Positions 35,026 through 44,166 of a DNA stretch of 64,000 nt are shown here, piece after piece. A program made the position numbers and the translations under genes. Source of the stretch: Pleionea sediminis (lineage in GTDB: Bacteria; Pseudomonadota; Gammaproteobacteria; Enterobacterales; Kangiellaceae); NCBI RefSeq assembly GCF_007570825.1, contig NZ_SUNB01000001.1, forward strand, positions 744,001-808,000, read 5' to 3'. The stretch's first letter is position 1, and every line of letters starts with the position of its first letter. The notes under the pieces were generated by a model. It searched no databases. It was not told the origin of the DNA and saw nothing but the letters and a program-made list of their open reading frames with translations.

Positions 35026-36267
35026 TTATTCTGGTGAACAGCTAGCTAAGGGTAAATTATTAATCCAGGCGCTGACCAAATCGACACCTTCCTCATGAAC
35101 AATCGCTCGTCCAAGTTCCGGCATTCGATGTCTTGGATCATTGGTGTTCATTCGAAACAATAAATAAGATCGCGCTGCATCTCCAGGAATGACATCGTAG
35201 GGATAATTATTATCGCCACCAGCAACAGCAACTTTACAAGTACCAAATTTGGTTGGGTCATCTGAATAATCACGATTGTACTCAAGCTGTAACCCACTGC
35301 TTCCAGCAGGTCCAGAGTAACCATCCCCAAGTGTCAGTTCATTTCTATGACAATGAGCACAGTTAATGTCGAGGTAGGCTTTTGCTAAATCATCTATTTC
35401 ATCATCCAGTAATGCGCTGACGACGACGGAGTCATTAAACTCCATTGTTTTCATGATCGATGTTAAATCGGTTGGCAAGCCATCCAGTATTCCACCATTC
35501 GCCCAATAATTGAGTTGATTCGCAGTGTGCGTATTTTCATAAGTAAAATCTTTATTTAAATATCGAGCTTTCGGGCCGATAGGAATAAAGGTCGACGCGC
35601 CGTCTTTCAGTTTTCCATGACATGAGGTACATGCTGTCCAATCAGGTACGGAATAGGTAAACTCCAACTGCTCTCCATTATGTACAGTAGTCATATTTGG
35701 AATATCAACACCAAGTGCAGCAAGTTCCGCATCTGCACCATCCAACTCCGGTTCCCAATAATAAGGTAACGCGATCCAGCCATGCTCTCGATGAATCAGT
35801 AAACGAGTTTCAATGATTAGCTCAGCATCATCACGAAACGAAGTGTTCTCAGGCATTGCGAATGTTTTAACAAGCACAGTTCCAACAGGAAACTCCATCA
35901 CTTCCGCTTCACTAAAAGAAGCTTTCGTTCCTTCCGGAATAAATACAAAGCGATACTTTGATGCATAATCAGTAAATAGTGGCACACTTAAATCGTAAGG
36001 AACGCCACCTTTACTCGGATTAGCCGTTGGATCATTTGCCGATTGAAATAAATTATAATCTGATAGCTTTGGACAGTTGCTGTCCATTAAAGCATCCCAG
36101 TTAACCCCCGTAGTTTCAGCATCGCAATCTCCAGCAGAAAACGATGGTGCACCAGCGCCTTCATTCAGCAGTCCAAAATTGTTACTTGAGTCGGAAGAAA
36201 ATTCGCTACAGGCCCCAAGGCCCAAGCTAAGCAAAAACATGATTAAAAAATTATAAACGTAAGTCAT
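35026..36267 (-). CDS. SO_2930-family diheme c-type cytochrome lipoprotein
   Basis: A 413-residue exported lipoprotein (lipobox LGLGAC near residue 20) with two haem-c sites: CTSCH at 213-217 and CAHCH at 303-307. MPELGRAIVHEEGVDLVSAW near the C-terminus supplies a likely methionine ligand and the helix typical of cytochrome c folds. It lies 133 bases after a beta-helix lipoprotein gene; this pair matches the conserved SO_2930/SO_2929 (TIGR03806/TIGR03805) pair known from Shewanella and relatives, whose function is not established. Probably a periplasmic or outer-membrane redox protein. Confidence 0.87.
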   Translation of the reverse strand: MTYVYNFLIMFLLSLGLGACSEFSSDSSNNFGLLNEGAGAPSFSAGDCDAETTGVNWDALMDSNCPKLSDYNLFQSANDPTANPSKGGVPYDLSVPLFTDYASKYRFVFIPEGTKASFSEAEVMEFPVGTVLVKTFAMPENTSFRDDAELIIETRLLIHREHGWIALPYYWEPELDGADAELAALGVDIPNMTTVHNGEQLEFTYSVPDWTACTSCHGKLKDGASTFIPIGPKARYLNKDFTYENTHTANQLNYWANGGILDGLPTDLTSIMKTMEFNDSVVVSALLDDEIDDLAKAYLDINCAHCHRNELTLGDGYSGPAGSSGLQLEYNRDYSDDPTKFGTCKVAVAGGDNNYPYDVIPGDAARSYLLFRMNTNDPRHRMPELGRAIVHEEGVDLVSAWINNLPLASCSPE

Positions 36268-36400
36268 GAATAAGTTCTCTCTGAAAATGCCAACGAGTCA
36301 ATAAAGCCCACAAAGTAATAAACGTTGCCTTGCGGGTCTTTTGAAGTCCTTATTGAGTTCTTTTGGCCGTGAGTCATTTTACTTAAAAGAGCTAAGTAAC

Positions 36401-38002
36401 TTATAAAGAACAAGATGGTGCAGCCATGTCGTCGCCAGCACATCCATAAACCTTTCCTTTAAAAGTCACCGTCGCGACAGGTAATCGACTTTGAGAACAA
36501 GATACTAACGTGGTGTTTCCTTGCAGAGTTTCAGAAGCCAGATCAGGTGTTGTCGGATCAAAGGTGTACACTTGCCCAATATTGACATCGGGAAAATCAA
36601 GGGCATCGGCGGCACTATTTGCATTATAGTTATTGCTAACGCAAACCAATTCAGAAGCAGAATAACCATCATAACTTAAGTCAACATTCGCTTCGGAAGC
36701 TCTTGCTGAAGCATCTGATGAAACAGGAACCATTCCGAATCCAGCAATCGCACCGACATCATCTAGCACCTGGCCAATCCCACCATAAAGAACTGCCGGC
36801 ATAGTTTCGCCTTTAACCAAGGTATAACCATTAACAATATCGGTGATCAAATTACCTCTCGGATTAGCTCCCGAACGTTGAATCGTATTATGGTGTACGT
36901 AAGCATTCTTTACTAATGGTGACCAACCGTTGGCCATCGCTGCCTCATAATTTCCTGAACCATCACCAACAACGTAAGAAGCCACATCGCTATCGCTTAG
37001 AAAATAACTGGCGATTTCGATTGAAGAGGTTTCATTATCCGTAAAGTTATTGTTATAAACTTCAACGTTACTCGTTGCAAAAATTAACAAGCCCGTTCCA
37101 GGAGGTACAATGGATACGGCACCGCCACCCGCAAAATTTTCAGCATTGTTGGCGTACAACTCATTGCCAAAAATACGAACGTTTCCACCAAACGCCTGTG
37201 TTAAGCCAGGAAGATCGAATGTTAGAATTCCGCCTGTGTTGCCTACAGCAAGATTGTCGTAAACGTCAGCATTAAACGAATTTTCGATTTCAATCCCAGC
37301 AACATTTTCTTTTGCCACATTACGTCGAACAACAATATCACTCGACTGCCCAACGTATATTCCTGCATCCGCAGATCCTCTGGCAAAACTATTTTCAATC
37401 AAAACGTTTGTGCAATTTAATGGATACAGTCCATAAGCGCCATTTCCATCATCTAATTCGCCTTCCCAAACCGTTGCCGTATAGGCAATGTGCACACCGT
37501 TGGCACCGACAACCTTGATACCATTTTTGCTGGCTTCATAAACACCAAAATCGCGAATAGTAATATCAATACCACCTTCGAATCGAATCGCATCGTCGGC
37601 AGAGCTGGCTGATGAAAAGTCGAGTTTAGTTTCGTTAATGCCATATCCCGTTAACGTTAAACCATTAGCATTAGTAATTGTTATGGTGTCATCAACAATA
37701 AAGTTCCCCTTCGGCAGAACGAAGGTTGCGCCGGTATTACCGGCTGTAAAGGCATCAAATATCGCCAGGTTAATTGCATCTGTAATGTTGTCACCATCAT
37801 TAGCATCAGGAGCAATAAAAATGGCATCGTCATAAATTGCAAAACCAGAAGTGGTTAGAACGGCATCGCTCATAGAACCATCTTGTCCGTCAGCGCCATC
37901 TAATCCATCAGCACCATCTTGACCATCTTCTCCTTTGCAACCCAATACCAGCATCAAGGTAATAATGGTCAATATAAAAGATGTTAAAGTTATTTTTCTC
38001 AT
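36401..38002 (-). CDS. Parallel beta-helix lipoprotein, SO_2929-type, with collagen-like linker
   Basis: A 533-residue lipoprotein (lipobox LVLGC). Straight after the lipidated Cys comes a collagen-like Gly-X-Asp linker of about six triplets (GEDGQDGADGLDGADGQDG, residues 24-42). The rest is a right-handed parallel beta-helix, with turns such as GIKVVGANGVHIAYT, GIYVGQSSDIVVRRNVAKEN and GIEIENSFNADVYDNLAVGN. It belongs with the diheme cytochrome gene that follows. Upstream, two direct repeats spaced 21 bp may bind the AraC-type regulator encoded next door. The ligand or partner polymer is unknown. Confidence 0.87.
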   Translation of the reverse strand: MRKITLTSFILTIITLMLVLGCKGEDGQDGADGLDGADGQDGSMSDAVLTTSGFAIYDDAIFIAPDANDGDNITDAINLAIFDAFTAGNTGATFVLPKGNFIVDDTITITNANGLTLTGYGINETKLDFSSASSADDAIRFEGGIDITIRDFGVYEASKNGIKVVGANGVHIAYTATVWEGELDDGNGAYGLYPLNCTNVLIENSFARGSADAGIYVGQSSDIVVRRNVAKENVAGIEIENSFNADVYDNLAVGNTGGILTFDLPGLTQAFGGNVRIFGNELYANNAENFAGGGAVSIVPPGTGLLIFATSNVEVYNNNFTDNETSSIEIASYFLSDSDVASYVVGDGSGNYEAAMANGWSPLVKNAYVHHNTIQRSGANPRGNLITDIVNGYTLVKGETMPAVLYGGIGQVLDDVGAIAGFGMVPVSSDASARASEANVDLSYDGYSASELVCVSNNYNANSAADALDFPDVNIGQVYTFDPTTPDLASETLQGNTTLVSCSQSRLPVATVTFKGKVYGCAGDDMAAPSCSL

Positions 38003-38111
38003 AAGATTCCCAACTTTGTTTTTAGTTATTGGTTGATGAGTCCCTTAATGAAGGGGTTTCCAAGTAAGCGAATAAACTAACCGAGTCAAATTCAAATCGC
38101 GATATGATTGG

Positions 38112-38143
38112 CTGTGCAAAAATAAAAAAGGACTGTGCAAAAA
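38112..38143 (-). promoter_or_regulatory. Candidate AraC-type operator: direct repeats spaced 21 bp
   Basis: CTGTGCAAAAA occurs at 38112-38122 and again at 38133-38143, exactly 21 bp apart, two helical turns, the spacing used by AraC half-sites. It lies 110 bases upstream of the beta-helix gene and just past the 3' end of the AraC-family gene. A partial third copy, TTGTGCGAA, is near 38190. Confidence 0.5.
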
Positions 38144-38278
38144 CTTTAAAGGCTGGTTTTTAAAGAGCTGTAAGCCATTAGAATTATGTTGTGCGAATAT
38201 TAAAATTGGGTAAATTGCATAACGAATGAGATTCTACGCCGATTCAAAAATCGATTAATTATCTCAATAAGTCAGTCA

Positions 38279-39334
38279 CTATACAGATACAGCTTGATCG
38301 TCTTCAGCCGCCATTAACACTTTCGACTGTCGAAATTCAGACGGACTTTGTTTATGAATTTCTTTGAAAGCTCGATTAAAAGAGCTGAGTGTTCGATAAC
38401 CGACATCAAGCGCAATATTAAGGATAGGCGTATTGGGATTTTTGATCAGATGATCTCCTGCTTCAGCAATTCGCAGTTGATTGATGTAATCGTTAAAATT
38501 CCGATAACCTAATGTCTGGTTAATTAACGCCCTTGTTTTATATTCTGGCAGATCAATCTCATCCGCTAGCATTTTAAGAGTGAGCTTTTCGGTTCGGTAA
38601 AAACCTTTCATCATCACTTCCTGTAGTTTTTTTGCACTCTTTTCAACAGCGTCCATTTTATCTTGATGACAGATGCTCGGCTTAACATTGAGACCAGCAG
38701 CAGAAGTTAAAGGAGGAACAATGCCCAATAAAACACCCTCTCGTCCTTTTAAAAGAAGACTGGCAACGATTAATCCAGCGATTGCCACTAAAGCCGACAA
38801 CCAGTGTGTTGAACCATAACCAAAGTTGAGCGTACCGGTTACTAACAATAGCGCAACACCAACAACTCCCATTAGTGCACCACGAAGTCGTCTTCTGGTG
38901 GAAATCAGATCATCAGACCAATTAACAATAATGACCCAAATTCCTTGGCTTATAACAATATATTCAGCATAAACAGGAAACTGCCGAGTCAACAAATAAA
39001 GTACACTCGAAACATCACTGCTTGCATCTAAAACACGACCTACCCCCGGAGCTATGAAACTGTAAAGAGCAAATACAGCCCAAATGGATACAACTTCAGG
39101 TCGACGAGAAAATGCGAGTTGGCATAATAACCAAAAAAGTGCAGGCAGCATGGTCATGATACTCGAGGTAAGCCATTTCCATTCCAACGGGACAACTTCA
39201 TTAAGCAGAAAAGCGGCAGCAGCAATTAATAGCGCTAGAAAAACTCGAGCAACATTTATGTGGCCAAAATCTCGAGCGATAATGACAAATATAATGGCCA
39301 GCAAACCAAGACTAAAGCCGACAAGTAAAACCAA
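38279..39334 (-). CDS. Membrane-bound AraC-family regulator
   Basis: A 351-residue protein. Residues 1-200 contain about seven membrane segments; the C-terminal ~100 residues form an AraC DNA-binding domain (LADEIDLPEYKTRALINQTL, then FNDYINQLRIAEAGDHL and ILNIALDVGYRTLSSFNRAF with the terminal KQSPSEFRQ). The only usable start is a TTG at 39334: a stop codon lies five codons upstream in frame, and AGGG sits 9 bases ahead. Same strand as the beta-helix/cytochrome pair 276 bases downstream, which it probably controls in response to an envelope signal. Confidence 0.85.
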   Translation of the reverse strand: MVLLVGFSLGLLAIIFVIIARDFGHINVARVFLALLIAAAAFLLNEVVPLEWKWLTSSIMTMLPALFWLLCQLAFSRRPEVVSIWAVFALYSFIAPGVGRVLDASSDVSSVLYLLTRQFPVYAEYIVISQGIWVIIVNWSDDLISTRRRLRGALMGVVGVALLLVTGTLNFGYGSTHWLSALVAIAGLIVASLLLKGREGVLLGIVPPLTSAAGLNVKPSICHQDKMDAVEKSAKKLQEVMMKGFYRTEKLTLKMLADEIDLPEYKTRALINQTLGYRNFNDYINQLRIAEAGDHLIKNPNTPILNIALDVGYRTLSSFNRAFKEIHKQSPSEFRQSKVLMAAEDDQAVSV

Positions 39335-39509
39335 GATTGAACACCCTATCTATTGTTATTTATTGTTTTACTCAGAGTGTGAAGATAGAAACTTGCGATA
39401 TCTCAAAGTAACAAATCGCTAAATTACCATCAATGATGGTCAATAATAACGACATAGTAAGTTCAAGTCGAACCTGACTGAGAATTAATGTCATTCTCGG
39501 CTCAATATA

Positions 39510-40175
39510 CTATTTTAAATGACCGGTCTTGACATAAATAAGAGCGCCATCGCTTTTAGTAAAAGGTGTGTGTTGACTCAAGTGAGGACTTCGAATCCAG
39601 GATCCCTGTGGATAGCTACCGTGCTCATCATAAAAAGTCCCTTCTAAAACAAAAATTTCTTCGCCGCCCCAATGTTTGTGAGGATTAAACTGCGTGTTAG
39701 GAGCCCACTTCACAAGTGCGACATGTTCGGTTTCAAACTCATGCAGCGGCATCACGGTTAAACCATCTACCAGGCCTTGGTGCCAATGAGCTTCTGATGT
39801 GTTAATAATCAATTGCTTTGAATCGGCTTCGCTGAATTGATGCAGTTTTACAAAAATGGTTGCACCCTCTTTTCCTACCTTGGGAGTATGCGATGTACCA
39901 ATTGGGTTACGCACGTAACACCCTTTCTTATAATCGTTATGCTCATCTGAAAAAACGCCGTCTAAAACCAGAAACTCTTCACCACCATCATGGGTATGCG
40001 GAGAAAACTCGCTGTTCGGCGCATAACGAACAATGGAAGTGGCTCGAGCAACTTCATCGCCAATTCTATCGAGCATCATTCTTTCTACACCCGGCATCGG
40101 AGAGTCTACCCAATGATATTCCTCAGGCAAAACAACGACACGTTGTTCAAAATCAGCATTTATTCGAAGCGTCAT
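39510..40175 (-). CDS. ChrR-like double cupin protein
   Basis: A 221-residue protein made of two ChrR-type cupin domains. Each has the metal-binding signature: SPHTHDGGEEFLVLDG at about 58-73 and NPHKHWGGEEIFVLEG at about 165-180, each followed by EH and a histidine farther on (SHTP, QHTP). ChrR-type cupins bind zinc and act as anti-sigma factors or oxygenase-like enzymes. Here the N-terminal anti-sigma helices are missing and no ECF sigma gene is adjacent, so an enzymatic or metal/redox sensing role is likelier. It is a single gene, with about 145 bases to the divergent GGDEF/EAL gene. Confidence 0.83.
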   Translation of the reverse strand: MTLRINADFEQRVVVLPEEYHWVDSPMPGVERMMLDRIGDEVARATSIVRYAPNSEFSPHTHDGGEEFLVLDGVFSDEHNDYKKGCYVRNPIGTSHTPKVGKEGATIFVKLHQFSEADSKQLIINTSEAHWHQGLVDGLTVMPLHEFETEHVALVKWAPNTQFNPHKHWGGEEIFVLEGTFYDEHGSYPQGSWIRSPHLSQHTPFTKSDGALIYVKTGHLK

Positions 40176-40535
40176 AGTTTTTTCTTTTACTTAATATTGA
40201 ACCAAAAAATACAAATATTTTTACGATAAGCAGGACAACATGGAGCACTTGAACTCATCTTAGAAGCTCCGAATATTGGACCAACAATCAATACCTTACA
40301 TTATCTAGCTGACTAAATTGTGCAATTTCGAAGGCTTGCACTTCTGGCAAGCATGGATTTGTATCTCGACTATACTTACCTAATGGCAGTACATCCACAA
40401 AATAGCAAAATATCAATATTATCAATGCCTAACAATCGTGACTATCAAACACAGCAACTGTTTTTAACTCGTGTGCCAGAGACTATTTATGTTCTTTCTT
40501 CGTTGTCGAAACACGGCAAGAGCCCTATTTCTATT

Positions 40536-43500
40536 TTGAACACCACGTTAGCCAAACGGTGTAAATGCCTCTTCGTATTTTTAAAAGTCTTTATATTCTG
40601 TACTTTATCTGTAGCCAGTGAAGATCAATCATCACTTAACGACTCTATGTTAGAAATTCCATCAGCAACCTCAACAGAACAAGTAACCTTTTTGTCTCCC
40701 CAAGAAAAAGAGCAGCAAGCCATAGAACTTGAAAAGAATGCTCGTGAAACCGATGATTTATTTAAGCTTGCTCAGGCTCATTATCTAAGAGGAAGGATCG
40801 CATTATATCGTATGGATTCAGATGAATTTGAAACTCGGGTCTCTCATTTAAAAGAGATATATGAAAATACGACAGCTCCGCGGATATCCTTGCTCATTGA
40901 TTTGCTCAAAATTGAACAACTATTTTTTGACGATGATTACACCGCAGCTATGAATGCCAGTAAAAAAATAGAAAATGAATTATCCCTGGTAGAAATCAAT
41001 TTGAATTCCGCTCAATCCATTCCTCTAAAACCCAACGGATACCAAAGTATCTCGTCACAAGACATCGCTCTAGCTAGCGGGATCATCGGTCGAGTTTATA
41101 CCGACCTAGGTCAATATGAAAGAGCGTTGAATTTGTTACTTTACGGCCTAACAATTTACCAAAGACTGAATAACCGAGAAGAAGTTATTCGATTAAGAAC
41201 TTACCTTGCAAAGATTTACTCCGTTCAAAGAGAGCTTCATACTGAATTAAAAATTACTAAAGAAAACTTAAAGGAGCTAGAGAACAGCACCGACAGTGTT
41301 TTATACTTTTTGAACCAACAAATTCTAGCGGGTAGGCTTGCAGAAGGAAACTCTTTAGAAGCTTCCTTAAAAATCTATCAAAGCTTAATGAGTCATAAAG
41401 CACTTTCATATTATCCAAAGAACAAAGGCAACCTTTACCTCAACTCAACATTGGTTCACTTGAGAGCAGGTGAATTTGAAAAAGCATTTAAAACATCAGC
41501 CAAAGCAATTGAGTTAATGAAAAGCTATGGCGACGAAGACAACCTCAACTACACCATCGCTATTCAAGGCAATATATTAAGAAAACAAAATAAGCCAAAG
41601 GAGGCGATACCTCTTTTTATTAAAGCTCTTGAATATTTCAAAAGAAATAATATGGACTATGAAGCCAGTCAAATAATCAATCAGATCCAGCAATCTTATG
41701 CTATGATCGGCGATCATAAAAACGCATATAAATATTTGACAGAACAATATTACTTAACGCGTGAACTATTTAACGAGGATCGCGCAAAGGCAATTGAGTC
41801 ATTGCAAGCAAAATACGATATCATTGCAAAAGAAAATGCAATTAAAGAACTTAAAAGCAAAAATCAATTAGAGCAAGAAAGAACTCGCTTAACCAGAGAT
41901 CGCTATCTGTTCTTTTTGATTGTTTCAATAAGCTTATCTTTAATTATCGTTTTGTTAATTTTGAGAAAAAATGCAAAACATGAAGCTAACCGATTACGAG
42001 AGCACAACCAGCAAATAGCGGCTAGAGAACATCAACTTCTCTTGCTCGCCACGGCGTTTGAAAATACCTCCGATGCAGTATTTATTACAGATAATGAATT
42101 TAAAATTCAAGAAGTTAACTCAAAGTTCTATTCTTGCACCCAAAAATCGAAAGACTCAGTTATCGAAAAACCCTACTACTTTAGTGACACCAAAGGAGAA
42201 GATAAAAACTTAACAGAAAGATTGATGAGCCTGGCTAGAGAAAATGAGGTATGGAAAGGCGAATCCTACGATCAACGATCCGATGGAGAAATCTACCCAA
42301 TAAAGCTCGAAATACGAGCGATTAAAAACGACCAGCAAGATCTCGAGCATTACCTAGTCTTCTTTAGAGACTTAAGCCTCGACAAAAGAAACCAGGAAAC
42401 TTTAAAACAATTAGAAACTCACGATAGCTTAACTTCTTTGCCCAATCGCAGTTTATTTATCGAACTCCTCGACAATGCTTGTGCATACGCCTCCCGATTT
42501 GAACTAGGTATTGCTGTACTTCACATTAATTTAGATGGTTTTAAGAAGATAAATGACTCGTTTGATCACTCTGTCGGTGATCATGTACTTAAATATTTTT
42601 CAGAGAAACTATTGAATTTGACGGAAAATAAAGAAGTAATATGCCGCGCTGGTAGTGATGAGTTTATTATGTATATCCATTCAAAGCAGCCCGATATTGA
42701 AGCACAAAACATGCTTTCTAGAATTAATGAACTACTCGATAATGCTTTCGAAGTTAACAACCAGTCTTTCAAATTAACTTGCTGTATCGGAGTCTCTTTA
42801 TTTCCTCAAGATGGTTCCAATGCCGGCGAACTCATAAAAAAATCTGGCCTTGCTCTAAGCGAAGCAAAAGCACAAGGAAAAAACAGTTACCGATTTTTTG
42901 AAGCCCATATGAACTCACATATGACTACCCGCTTCAAGACAGAGCAAGCGATAATCCATGCTGTTGATGACAATAAGTTTATCTTTCACTTTCAACCACT
43001 AGTAAACTTTAAAGATAAGAGTATTTGTGGTGCCGAAGCACTTATTCGATGGCCAAAAACAGCGAAAGATTATTTACCGCCTAATCAGTTTATTCCCGTT
43101 GCTGAATCTTCTGGCCTTATTGAAAGAATCGATAAACTGGTAATAGAAAACATATTCCAACAAATTGCGCAATGGAACGAAGAAGTTCCCAACCAGCTAA
43201 TATTTTCGATTAATATTTCAGCCAGAATGTTTATTAATACAGAACTACTTTTGGAAACTTTGTCGTTTTACAAGAAAAAATATCAACTTCCATCGAAGCA
43301 AGTAAAGGTTGAAGTTACCGAAACCGATCTTCTTAAGCACCTCGATAAAGCTATTTCAACCATGAGTAAAATTAAAGAAGAAGGCTATCACTTAGCACTT
43401 GATGATTTTGGCACAGGTTACTCCTCATTAAATTATCTAAAGCAACTTCCTATCGACACACTAAAAATCGATCGTTCGTTTGTTAAGGACATACATTTGT

Positions 43501-43706
43501 CGGAAAAAAATAAAAATATAGTTCGCTGTATAATTGAATTGGCTCACAGTCTGGACTTACAAGTGACTGCAGAAGGAATCGAATTAGAAGAGCAGTTTGA
43601 AATTTTAAAAGAATTTCATTGTGATAACTTCCAAGGCTATCTGTTTAGTCCAGCAATTGAGGCTGACGCATTTTTTGCATTAATTAAAAATAATAACTTA
43701 ATCTAA
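40536..43706 (+). CDS. TPR-sensor GGDEF-EAL protein (c-di-GMP signalling)
   Basis: About 1056 residues. A signal/anchor segment (CLFVFLKVFIFCTLSVA) is followed by a periplasmic TPR region to about residue 420, a coiled coil, a membrane helix near 456-478, a PAS domain (about 500-610), a GGDEF domain and an EAL domain. The cyclase motif is AGSDEF (about 702-707), with Ser for the second Gly. The EAL half is intact: GAEALIRW near 832 and DDFGTGYSSLNYLKQLPIDT, so c-di-GMP hydrolysis is probably the main activity. The frame is open from GTG 40320; I prefer TTG 40536 because it puts the anchor at the N-terminus, but the start is uncertain. Confidence 0.87.
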   Translation: MNTTLAKRCKCLFVFLKVFIFCTLSVASEDQSSLNDSMLEIPSATSTEQVTFLSPQEKEQQAIELEKNARETDDLFKLAQAHYLRGRIALYRMDSDEFETRVSHLKEIYENTTAPRISLLIDLLKIEQLFFDDDYTAAMNASKKIENELSLVEINLNSAQSIPLKPNGYQSISSQDIALASGIIGRVYTDLGQYERALNLLLYGLTIYQRLNNREEVIRLRTYLAKIYSVQRELHTELKITKENLKELENSTDSVLYFLNQQILAGRLAEGNSLEASLKIYQSLMSHKALSYYPKNKGNLYLNSTLVHLRAGEFEKAFKTSAKAIELMKSYGDEDNLNYTIAIQGNILRKQNKPKEAIPLFIKALEYFKRNNMDYEASQIINQIQQSYAMIGDHKNAYKYLTEQYYLTRELFNEDRAKAIESLQAKYDIIAKENAIKELKSKNQLEQERTRLTRDRYLFFLIVSISLSLIIVLLILRKNAKHEANRLREHNQQIAAREHQLLLLATAFENTSDAVFITDNEFKIQEVNSKFYSCTQKSKDSVIEKPYYFSDTKGEDKNLTERLMSLARENEVWKGESYDQRSDGEIYPIKLEIRAIKNDQQDLEHYLVFFRDLSLDKRNQETLKQLETHDSLTSLPNRSLFIELLDNACAYASRFELGIAVLHINLDGFKKINDSFDHSVGDHVLKYFSEKLLNLTENKEVICRAGSDEFIMYIHSKQPDIEAQNMLSRINELLDNAFEVNNQSFKLTCCIGVSLFPQDGSNAGELIKKSGLALSEAKAQGKNSYRFFEAHMNSHMTTRFKTEQAIIHAVDDNKFIFHFQPLVNFKDKSICGAEALIRWPKTAKDYLPPNQFIPVAESSGLIERIDKLVIENIFQQIAQWNEEVPNQLIFSINISARMFINTELLLETLSFYKKKYQLPSKQVKVEVTETDLLKHLDKAISTMSKIKEEGYHLALDDFGTGYSSLNYLKQLPIDTLKIDRSFVKDIHLSEKNKNIVRCIIELAHSLDLQVTAEGIELEEQFEILKEFHCDNFQGYLFSPAIEADAFFALIKNNNLI

Positions 43707-43712
43707 GACAGG

Positions 43713-44117
43713 CTATTCGGTAACATTTAAAACCTCATAAGCAACTTCTAATGAGGAAAAGGTTCTTACATCCTTGCCTTTTAAATAGGTGCTGCTTGAA
43801 TAATTTGTCGCAGAGCGCTTTTCTTTATCGAATGTAGGAATAACGTAAGCAAATGGACCTTTATAGGTTGTCATAAACTGACGCAAACATAACATAGCAT
43901 CCATAGACATACTATAACTTACCGTTTTAAGAACAATACCCACTCTCGACAATCCATACTGACTGGAAATATGATCGCAAATATCCTGTTGTTGTGTTCC
44001 ACTAATTTCAGTTTCTTTATATTTTTCGACAACAACAGCACTTTTATAAGGATAAATTTTTACAAAGCCATCATCATAAGTTTTGAAAAAGTTATCATTT
44101 GTGCCCGGCTTTTTCAT
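43713..44117 (-). CDS. Hypothetical small cytosolic protein
   Basis: 134 residues starting MKKPGTNDNFFKTYDDGFVK. Alternating strands and helices (PYKSAVVVEKYKE, GLSRVGIVLKTVSYSMSMDA, PFAYVIPTF) recall STAS/SpoIIAA-like folds, but no family motif is clear. The ATG at 44117 has GAG upstream; a GTG two codons earlier is possible. The gene is convergent with the GGDEF-EAL gene, 6 bases apart. No function assigned. Confidence 0.65.
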   Translation of the reverse strand: MKKPGTNDNFFKTYDDGFVKIYPYKSAVVVEKYKETEISGTQQQDICDHISSQYGLSRVGIVLKTVSYSMSMDAMLCLRQFMTTYKGPFAYVIPTFDKEKRSATNYSSSTYLKGKDVRTFSSLEVAYEVLNVTE

Positions 44118-44166
44118 AAACACTCAATTATCTGCCAAAGAATTTATAACGAATTAAAATTATAGT

